From an uncultured Muribaculaceae bacterium (GTDB taxonomy: Bacteria > Bacteroidota > Bacteroidia > Bacteroidales > Muribaculaceae): a stretch of DNA of 5,017 bases. A program made the translations under genes and the position numbers. The notes under the pieces are model-generated. The model worked only from the letters and a program-made list of their open reading frames with translations. It was not told the origin of the DNA and searched no databases. Each line of letters starts with the position of its first letter. Position 1 is the stretch's first letter. The stretch covers positions 1-5,017 of the forward strand of contig CAKTOT010000125.1 of NCBI GenBank assembly GCA_934590135.1. The letters run 5' to 3'. Shown one piece after another: positions 1 through 5,017 of this stretch.

Positions 1-1306
1 ATATATTGGTGACGTCTATACGAGCCATCGTATCTGTAGGCGCTATATATTGATCGGTAAGCAATCGCCATTGCTTGAGCGAGTCGCGATCGTTGTGATA
101 CATGGGTATATAGCGTACAAAGTCGTCCTCTATTGTGTCTTTGCGGAAGTATACCGTAGCATACACCTTATCCCACAGATTCTTTCCCGGGCGCTCGATT
201 TCAATCTTTGTAATCTCGGGACCGCGCGGAGGTTGCATATCGGGAAAATGCACACGGATAGGCTTGCTCATCGGAGTAAGGTCGCCAAAGGCGTCATAAG
301 CACGTATGGCATACTCAAAGTCGCCGGTTTTGCCATGCGTATGCTCAAACATCACCTCATCATCCGGGTTTTCCGAATAGAACGGAGGTGCATAGGGACG
401 GTCATTTACCTTGGTCCATTCCGAGGCACCTACACGACGCGTGTAAATATCGAATGTGCCATTGACGGTATCATTCCACGACAAGCATACGCTTCCTTGC
501 CCCAGCAACGAGTCTGTTATCTGGATATCGTACGGTTGCGGCTTGTATTTCTCATTCTTTATATGCTCTACTTGCGCCGGCATTATAAAGAATCGTCCGG
601 TGGTGTCCTCTACGGAAGGCATTACGAAATACGAATATGATTTACCCTTCTTGGCAGTCTTGTCCACATATCTCAGAGCCATAGCCTGAGCAAGATCCGC
701 ACGCCATTCGGCCGCAAGATATGCAGCCATCAGACGTGTCTTCTGATCCTGCTCCATCTCGACAAAAGCGCCGATGGTTCCGGGTTCGTAAGGTGCCATT
801 TCGGGCGTCATATCTCCACCGCCGTATATCGAGCCCATAGCCATATAAGCCAGAGAATCGACCGTGTCGGGATAGCACCTTTTGAATCTTTCGAGTGAGT
901 ATGGCTTGAGGCCGGTGGCAAGCGTGTCGAGTGCGAAGCCCGGAGCATCATCATCCACGCGGTAGACATTATACCCGTAATGATTGAGATACACCCATTC
1001 GGGATACGATTGCACTGCCCATCTAAGAACAATACTGTCGCCATAAGAACGGCCTATGGCCTTTATGTGGACATACATATTCTCTTCATTACGGTACGAT
1101 GTGTCCGCTTTGAGTGTGCCCAACGGATGCGTGCCGGGTAACTGCGAGCGATAGTCGCTGTCATATCCGGTTGTATCCGCGGCTTTTGCCTCGTCCCGTC
1201 CTCCGGTATTGAGAGACTGTGCCATACCAAAGGCCAGAGGAGCGGCCATGGCGGCCACGATGCCCCATAGGGTTGAACGCATATATCGTTTTGTGTCTTT
1301 TATCAT
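1..1306 (-). CDS. Secreted fibronectin type III-like protein (3' end outside window)
   Basis: Reading leftward from ATG 1306-1304 the frame has no stop for 435 codons and runs off the left edge, so the protein is truncated by the window. It starts with a Sec-type signal peptide: basic residues 1-10, hydrophobic core about 13-26, and a likely cleavage after A29 in FGMA|QS. No cysteine follows, so it is not a lipoprotein. Three beta-sandwich-like units follow. Residues about 78-230 contain SIVLRWAV, then GYNVYRVD, and after a long helical insert GKSYSYFVMP. Residues about 258-354 contain VCLSWND, FDIYTRR and FEYAIRAYDAFGD. A third begins near 362 with PEITKIEIE. This strand pattern (Trp in strand B, Tyr-x-hydrophobic-x-Ala in the F strand) is typical of fibronectin III folds, which bind ligands or space domains in exported proteins. 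The gene lies 31 bases after the larger gene, so co-transcription is likely. The partner and ligand are unknown. Confidence 0.9.
   Translation of the reverse strand, partial: MIKDTKRYMRSTLWGIVAAMAAPLAFGMAQSLNTGGRDEAKAADTTGYDSDYRSQLPGTHPLGTLKADTSYRNEENMYVHIKAIGRSYGDSIVLRWAVQSYPEWVYLNHYGYNVYRVDDDAPGFALDTLATGLKPYSLERFKRCYPDTVDSLAYMAMGSIYGGGDMTPEMAPYEPGTIGAFVEMEQDQKTRLMAAYLAAEWRADLAQAMALRYVDKTAKKGKSYSYFVMPSVEDTTGRFFIMPAQVEHIKNEKYKPQPYDIQITDSLLGQGSVCLSWNDTVNGTFDIYTRRVGASEWTKVNDRPYAPPFYSENPDDEVMFEHTHGKTGDFEYAIRAYDAFGDLTPMSKPIRVHFPDMQPPRGPEITKIEIERPGKNLWDKVYATVYFRKDTIEDDFVRYIPMYHNDRDSLKQWRLLTDQYIAPTDTMARIDVTNI
245..535 (-). other. Second fibronectin III-like module
   Basis: Residues about 258-354 of the secreted protein make up one beta-sandwich length (about 97 residues). 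Landmarks are SVCLSWND (B strand with Trp), TFDIYTRRVGASEWTKV (C and C' strands), FEYAIRAYDAFGDLTPMS (F strand and F-G turn) and KPIRVHFPD (G strand). The spacing fits a fibronectin III domain, though no profile search was run. Confidence 0.65.
671..937 (-). other. Predicted helical insertion within the first fn3-like module
   Basis: Residues about 124-212 interrupt the first module between the GYNVYR strand and the GKSYSYFV strand, where an ordinary fn3 domain has only a short loop. The first part is Pro/Gly/Tyr-rich (MAPYEPGTIGAF); the second looks alpha-helical with regular Ala and Leu (RLMAAYLAAEWRADLAQAMA). It ends in LRYVDKTAKKGKSYSYFV, which brings the chain back to a fn3 F strand. The secondary structure is judged by eye only. 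Confidence 0.5.
1220..1306 (-). other. Signal peptide of the fn3-like protein
   Basis: Residues 1-29 have the three expected parts: a basic start (MIKDTKRYMR), a hydrophobic core (LWGIVAAMAAPLAF) and a small-residue cleavage site with Gly at -3 and Ala at -1 (GMA|Q). Translation could instead begin at Met9 (1282-1280), which would still leave a 21-residue signal peptide. I prefer the first ATG because it sits nearer the AAGGA stretch and the A-rich leader, and nothing like a ribosome site precedes Met9. Confidence 0.8.
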
Positions 1307-1337
1307 ATTCTTATTTGATTGAAAGTTCCTTTTTAGA
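1307..1337 (-). promoter_or_regulatory. Intergenic leader between the two genes, with a weak distant ribosome-binding candidate
   Basis: Only 31 bases separate the TGA of the large gene from the ATG of the fn3-like gene. The purine run AAAAAGGAA covers 1334-1326 and lies about 19 bases before the ATG, farther than a standard Shine-Dalgarno. The rest is A/T-rich (AATCAAATAAGAAT). Weak or absent Shine-Dalgarno sequences with A-rich leaders are usual in Bacteroidota. I see no hairpin terminator and no -33/-7 promoter pair here, which supports one transcript. Confidence 0.5.
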
Positions 1338-4300
1338 TCAGCGTTTGGGTGTTGTTCTTGTAAGAGTACCGCGCTTGTTGGTTCTGCTACTTTGTGTCGT
1401 TTGGGACGTGCGCAAGGTCTTCATCAGTTCGGCATAAGTCTTCTTATACGTTCTGTAGAAGAATCTGTACGGCTCGTTGATTTCCTTATCGGCCTTACCT
1501 TCGAAGACAGTCCATTGAAGTGTACGGAAGTTCCAGGCATTCACGCGATAGCGCGTAAACCAGAATTCCATAGAGTTGCTTTCGGCTGTCTTATCGGCGT
1601 TGAAGCCTACATGCTCCCAGGTGTTCCGATACTTGCCATCAGATACACTGCTCGCATCTGTCATCGATGAGTAGTATATTCTACGACCGATAGTAGACGT
1701 CATGTGATCTCGTTTGGAGGACGACGGATGCACCAGTTGCACATCGGGATTGTTCTGTATACGAGGATGTAGCGCGGCATTGGTCACCTCAAAGGTCTTG
1801 TTTGGTTTCAACCGACCAAGTGAAGCGGCATTGTATATCAGCGCGTATTGATATGCGGGAAGTCGCAGCGACAGGCGATTGTACTTACCCGAGAAGTTGT
1901 ATGTATGTCCCTTCCAGCATGCAAGCCAATCTCTCATATCGGACTTAGACATATTCTTGTTTGTCTGCTGCGGTATTCCTTGCGATGCAATACCACAGGC
2001 TGTATACAGGTCGCTGAACAGCTCGGCATAGGCTCTTTCGGTCAGCGGTATTCCGGTGATGAGACCTGCGGTATTTTCGCCCACCATACTACGTTCGAGC
2101 GTGGTACTTCCTCCATAGAGCGGCCAAAGCGTTCCATAGCTCTTAAACACCCGATTACGATCCATGGTCACAGCCTCTCTAATCGAGGCATATCCGTTGC
2201 TTATCTGATATTTGGCATTAGCCAATCCAAGCAGGCCGAAGTTCCACGTACCGTAAGGTGTGGTCATATACATGGACTCGGGAGATTGAATTCGGAAATC
2301 GAGGTTAGACGAAGCCGATACATACTTCGCTCCGCCGATAAAGAAGTAGTTGCTCAAATAGCTGATGTACATAAACGGGTCATCGGCCACGCGGTAGCGT
2401 CTGTAGCCGTTTATATCTAAGTAGGCAAACTTGCCCTTCGGCGAATCCGACCCTATAAAGTCTTTGTCGGTCCAAGGATTCAGTGCGAGGTTTTCGCCGA
2501 TAGACTGCAACGACATCTTGTTCAGACGAACGCCCAAGAATGGTTTGAAGTATGTCTTTGGCGACTCAAACAATTCGTCGGCAGTTGCCTTATCAAAGGC
2601 GGTGACACGCATCGAAAGCAAGTCTTTTTGGCGATGTACATCAACCATACCCTGGCTCTTCTTATAAATGGTGACACGATAACGTCCGGCGCCGCCGGTG
2701 ATGGTATCTACTTTTTGACCGCTACGGCTGTTAATTCCGTAATTATCTTCGTCTTCATTGGATGACATATTAAAGTAGTCTATCTTGGCCACCTCGATAC
2801 GATATGACGATATCGGGTCGGCAGCTGTCGATGAGGCGTGCGCGTGCGGTGTCGTAGTTGCCTTCGGACTTGGTGCGCCCTTATTTTCCAAAGCGCCCGA
2901 GGATGACGATCCGCCGGTTACAAGATCGGACTTATTACCTACGTTCACATTTCCCGAGGAAGAGCCCAATTTAGGCAGATTAGGCGTACGTCCCGAGGCG
3001 CTTGTATTGCCGGAAGACGTAACGGTAGCCGAGCCTCCATTGCGCAATCGTGCTCGCAGATTGGCGCGTTCGGATGCTAAGATTTCCTCACGGGAGTGTC
3101 CATAGACCTCATAGGAACCCACATCGGTCCATGTAGCTTCGCTCAGGCGCTGCTCAACCCACTCGTAGCGCAGTATCATTTGTGCTTCGCCGGTAAATGG
3201 CGCCAAGCCTCCGGCCGGTGTCATAATGGACACCGAGTCGTTTTCAATCCACTTATTGGGTGCTTTGGACACTACACGGTTGTTTTGATAGATATACCAA
3301 TTGAGGCTGCCTTTATTATATGCCCTACCCTTCATCTTATGTTTTAGCGAAACCATAGGATGTTGCAAGTCGATAGGCATAGCGGAAACGAGTTGTTCGC
3401 TTCTGATGCTTGACTCCTTATAGCTTTGCCAATTGTTGGGGTAAGCAAGAGCCACATGAGGCTGGAGATCTTCGGCGTCTTGCAAGGTACGTTGCTTGTT
3501 GTTGGTTACGAAATAGTAATCCTTGGCTTGGCTCCATGCTTGATGTTTCCACTTATTATCCAAGGTATCGAATATTTCGGGATGCTGCCATACGCCCTTG
3601 ATGTATTCTTGCGCACGACCTTTGATACGCAGACGATAGTAGCGGTTGGGATTCAGCACCGTCAGGTTCAGCGTCACCTTGTTGTTGCTGACAATATACT
3701 CGACTTCGCTGGAATGGCCGCTACGGTCGGCCTGAGCGTCAGACAGACAAGTGTACTCTGTAAGTACGGGAACCGAGTCCGGTATAATCTCAAACATAAA
3801 CTTGCGGCTTGCATAGTGCTCAAGTTCCTCGTCTTTGGCGTTGTCGGCCAGGCTCGAATTGCGTATTTTTTCGAGCTCGGTCGGGTCGGCAACCGGGATG
3901 GGGCGGTTCAAGTCGGCTTGAGTGGTAACTACCGGACGGCTTTGGATTTCCCAGTCTATGGGGTTCTCGACGGCCTCTTCCCATTTGCTTGTGCCGATAT
4001 TGCAATCTTCGAATAGTTTGTAGTCATCGAGGGCGTTCCCATAGAACATCTCGCAGACATCGCCACATTCGAAGGTGAACTTCTTGTCGATATTGCAAAG
4101 GCCTTTGAGAAGACGTATTTTCACGCGAGCCTTACCGGTAAAGTAGTTGGGGTTGGGCAGTCCGGCGCGTAGTACACCTCCGATGCCACAGTCGAACAGG
4201 TCTATTTTCTTCTTGATGAAGCCCAAATAGATTCTAAATCCGAATTTGGCATAGAGGTATGCATAGAGCTGACCTTCGCCATACCATCCATTGTGTCCGG

Positions 4301-5017
4301 GGCGTCCTCCTTTGAGGTTGACGCAACGGGCATTGTCGGCAAGATGTCTGAGCGAAATGTCGAAGCCGGCAGTAGCGCCCATATCACCATAGAACAAGCC
4401 AAGGTCCACATCTACGTATCCCCATACGGCAGCGCCCATCATCACGCCTCCGTTGGTCTTGGCCATAGAGGTGAAGCGGTCTTTGGCTCGCTGGCGAGCA
4501 TTATTGGCAGCGCTTATATCGTCATTGTGGACTGCACCCTTTTTCGAGCCGTTGAGGAAGTTGCGTACCTTCGCGGGTATCTCCGGGAGGGCACCGTTAT
4601 TGGGCAATTCGTTGCCAAGGCAGATATAAGCGTTAGCCCCTACACTAACGGTAACAATCTTTGACTTGAAGTCTACGAGGGTGAATGTACAGCGCTTGTC
4701 CCATTCGGGCTCGCCGAGGTAGACGTGCCACTTGGTGTCTTGGTCGTCACCCTGTTTCTTGTGTCCTATACGGAAGTCAAGACTGACTTTTGCGCCGGGA
4801 CCTTTTGCCTTAATACCGTCATCGGTCTTGTCGCTGTCCTTATTCTTCTTAGCGTCATACTTCTTCATCGTTTCATCGTACTTGCCTGTCTTATGCTCGT
4901 TCTTGTCGCCTACGGCACCGGCGAAACTGCCGGCATAGTCGCCGAGATCTTCTCCAATCTGCTCGAGTTCGGAATTGAGCTCGGTAAGCAAGTCGTTGAT
5001 ACCGCCATCCATAGAGG
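1338..5017 (-). CDS. Large multi-domain, probably surface-exposed protein of unknown function (5' end outside window)
   Basis: The frame is open from the right edge to a TGA at 1340-1338, giving about 1,225 codons. The ATG at 5012-5010 (residue 1 in my numbering) is probably internal: the frame stays open upstream, and what follows (MDGGINDLLTEL...) is an acidic helix-like stretch, not a signal peptide. In order I see: residues 36-70, Lys/Asp-rich and low in complexity; about 74-325, a Gly/aromatic beta-rich domain with eight cysteines; about 404-526, an Ig/fn3-like module; about 545-655, another beta-rich stretch; 657-733, a Ser/Gly/Thr linker; about 735-1190, a second beta-rich half; and 1199-1224, a basic Ser/Thr/Arg tail. 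There is no catalytic motif, nucleotide-binding motif or membrane helix that I recognise, and no clear type IX C-terminal sorting domain. A surface or extracellular role is inferred from composition and from the neighbouring secreted fn3-like protein. I am confident that it is a gene; its function is unknown. Confidence 0.93.
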   Translation of the reverse strand, partial: SMDGGINDLLTELNSELEQIGEDLGDYAGSFAGAVGDKNEHKTGKYDETMKKYDAKKNKDSDKTDDGIKAKGPGAKVSLDFRIGHKKQGDDQDTKWHVYLGEPEWDKRCTFTLVDFKSKIVTVSVGANAYICLGNELPNNGALPEIPAKVRNFLNGSKKGAVHNDDISAANNARQRAKDRFTSMAKTNGGVMMGAAVWGYVDVDLGLFYGDMGATAGFDISLRHLADNARCVNLKGGRPGHNGWYGEGQLYAYLYAKFGFRIYLGFIKKKIDLFDCGIGGVLRAGLPNPNYFTGKARVKIRLLKGLCNIDKKFTFECGDVCEMFYGNALDDYKLFEDCNIGTSKWEEAVENPIDWEIQSRPVVTTQADLNRPIPVADPTELEKIRNSSLADNAKDEELEHYASRKFMFEIIPDSVPVLTEYTCLSDAQADRSGHSSEVEYIVSNNKVTLNLTVLNPNRYYRLRIKGRAQEYIKGVWQHPEIFDTLDNKWKHQAWSQAKDYYFVTNNKQRTLQDAEDLQPHVALAYPNNWQSYKESSIRSEQLVSAMPIDLQHPMVSLKHKMKGRAYNKGSLNWYIYQNNRVVSKAPNKWIENDSVSIMTPAGGLAPFTGEAQMILRYEWVEQRLSEATWTDVGSYEVYGHSREEILASERANLRARLRNGGSATVTSSGNTSASGRTPNLPKLGSSSGNVNVGNKSDLVTGGSSSSGALENKGAPSPKATTTPHAHASSTAADPISSYRIEVAKIDYFNMSSNEDEDNYGINSRSGQKVDTITGGAGRYRVTIYKKSQGMVDVHRQKDLLSMRVTAFDKATADELFESPKTYFKPFLGVRLNKMSLQSIGENLALNPWTDKDFIGSDSPKGKFAYLDINGYRRYRVADDPFMYISYLSNYFFIGGAKYVSASSNLDFRIQSPESMYMTTPYGTWNFGLLGLANAKYQISNGYASIREAVTMDRNRVFKSYGTLWPLYGGSTTLERSMVGENTAGLITGIPLTERAYAELFSDLYTACGIASQGIPQQTNKNMSKSDMRDWLACWKGHTYNFSGKYNRLSLRLPAYQYALIYNAASLGRLKPNKTFEVTNAALHPRIQNNPDVQLVHPSSSKRDHMTSTIGRRIYYSSMTDASSVSDGKYRNTWEHVGFNADKTAESNSMEFWFTRYRVNAWNFRTLQWTVFEGKADKEINEPYRFFYRTYKKTYAELMKTLRTSQTTQSSRTNKRGTLTRTTPKR
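1341..1418 (-). other. Basic Ser/Thr/Arg C-terminal tail
   Basis: The last 26 residues (1199-1224) consist mainly of Thr, Ser, Arg, Lys and Gln and end in TPKR. The tail is strongly basic and probably disordered. It lacks the hydrophobic strands and closing Lys/Arg-preceded motif expected of a type IX secretion C-terminal domain, so export by that route is not supported from this end. Confidence 0.6.
1443..2810 (-). other. C-terminal beta-rich half of the large protein
   Basis: Residues about 735-1190 follow the linker and are rich in Tyr, Asn, Arg and Trp. Strand-like pieces include SYRIEVAKIDYF, GRYRVTIYKK, LLSMRVTAFD, RRYRVADDPFMYISYLSNYF and MEFWFTRYRVNAWNF. The middle (about 940-1060) looks more helical and contains two isolated cysteines, C1006 and C1032, that could pair. 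I recognise no family. The fold could be several Ig-like units or one large domain. Confidence 0.45.
2814..3044 (-). other. Ser/Gly/Thr-rich low-complexity linker
   Basis: Residues 657-733 consist mostly of Ser, Gly, Thr, Asn, Ala and Pro, with two similar short units (LGSSSGNVNVGNK at 682-694 and GGSSSSGALENK at 700-711) and a Thr/His/Ala-rich end (ATTTPHAHASSTAA). The reading frame is intact through it, so it is a linker, not a degenerate region. It divides the visible protein into two folded halves and could be flexible or O-glycosylated; the latter is inference. Confidence 0.8.
3435..3803 (-). other. Ig/fn3-like module with terminal Tyr-Pro motif in the large protein
   Basis: Residues about 404-526 read as a beta-sandwich: FMFEIIPDSVPVL, NKVTLNLTVLNPNRYYRLRI (a classic L-x-P-x-x-x-Y-x-L strand turn), an insertion containing WKHQAW, then KDYYFVTNN and LQPHVALAYP. 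The order 'Y-x-F-x-T, short loop, V-A-x-x-Y-P' closes the unit. It resembles the Ig-like repeats of big exported Bacteroidota proteins, but I cannot name a specific family. Confidence 0.4.
4047..4793 (-). other. Gly/aromatic beta-rich cysteine-containing domain of the large protein
   Basis: Residues about 74-322 alternate hydrophobic and polar residues in strand-like runs (GQLYAYLYAKFGFRIYLGFI, then IGGVLRAGLPNPNYFTGKAR). They hold cysteines 108, 131, 230, 275, 306, 316 and 320, with an eighth at 337. An alanine/charge-rich segment, 167-185, looks helical. The LPNPxxFxGKARxKxxLLxGLC stretch followed by FTFECGDVCE is the most motif-like part. Eight cysteines in about 230 residues, against three in the rest of the visible protein, would suit disulfides outside the cytoplasm. 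No enzyme active site is recognisable. Confidence 0.5.
4803..4907 (-). other. Lys/Asp-rich charged low-complexity stretch
   Basis: Residues 36-70 are almost all Lys, Asp, Glu, Asn, Gly and Tyr (for example KKYDAKKNKDSDKTDDGIKA). The run is hydrophilic and probably disordered. It separates the acidic helix-like beginning from the cysteine-containing beta domain. A linker role is the simplest reading. Confidence 0.7.

Noticed and set aside
50..640. 196-codon plus-strand open frame
   Set aside because: It lies wholly antisense to the continuous fn3-like reading frame, has no signal or family motif, and its residue content is what antisense reading of a moderate-GC gene produces.
642..1044. Two overlapping short minus-strand open frames (642-878 and 808-1044)
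   Set aside because: They are out of frame with the 435-codon fn3-like frame that spans the whole region without a stop. Their Cys/Arg/Ser-rich products look like frame shadows.
1848..2420. 190-codon plus-strand open frame
   Set aside because: It is antisense to the C-terminal half of the large gene, with erratic Cys/His/Ile composition and no motif.
2814..3044. Possible tandem DNA repeat or CRISPR-like array in the Ser/Gly region
   Set aside because: The similarity is in amino-acid composition only. There are no regularly spaced identical DNA units.
3426..4016. 196-codon plus-strand open frame with hydrophobic runs
   Set aside because: It is antisense to the coherent Ig-like part of the large protein. 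The hydrophobic runs mirror polar codons on the other strand, and there is no ribosome site or recognisable domain.
5010..5012. ATG at the right edge as the true start of the large gene
   Set aside because: The frame remains open to the last base, no ribosome site is visible in the five bases available, and no export signal follows. An internal methionine is more likely.
1..5017. Mobile element, phage structural genes, tRNA/rRNA or defence-system genes
   Set aside because: No transposase or integrase motif, terminal inverted repeat, cloverleaf, nuclease or helicase motif is seen. Both genes fill the window without room for others.

Overview
The window carries two protein-coding genes, both on the minus strand and both running off an edge. 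Together they fill almost all of it. The base composition (roughly half G+C), the near absence of a Shine-Dalgarno consensus, and the style of the encoded proteins suggest a Bacteroidales bacterium. The proteins are large, secreted, rich in Tyr, Asn, Asp and Trp, and built of Ig/fibronectin-III-like modules. A gut family such as Muribaculaceae is possible, but no marker gene fixes the taxon.

Right-hand part (5017 down to 1338): the 3' 1,225 or so codons of a very large gene whose start lies beyond the right edge. The visible protein has a Lys/Asp-rich stretch, a Gly/aromatic-rich cysteine-containing beta domain, an Ig/fn3-like module ending in a Tyr-Pro motif, a Ser/Gly/Thr-rich linker of about 77 residues, a second beta-rich half of about 450 residues, and a basic Ser/Thr/Arg tail. 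I cannot assign a function.

Left-hand part (1306 down to 1): the first 435 codons of a second gene, 31 bases downstream of the first and open at the left edge. It encodes a Sec signal peptide followed by fn3-like modules. The first module appears to be interrupted by a helical insertion of about 90 residues.

The short gap, the shared strand and the absence of a terminator suggest one operon, read right to left. Both products are most likely exported, and they may act together at the cell surface, but no enzyme motif, transporter, secretion component, mobile element or RNA gene is visible to say what they do. The plus-strand open frames are antisense shadows of these two genes.
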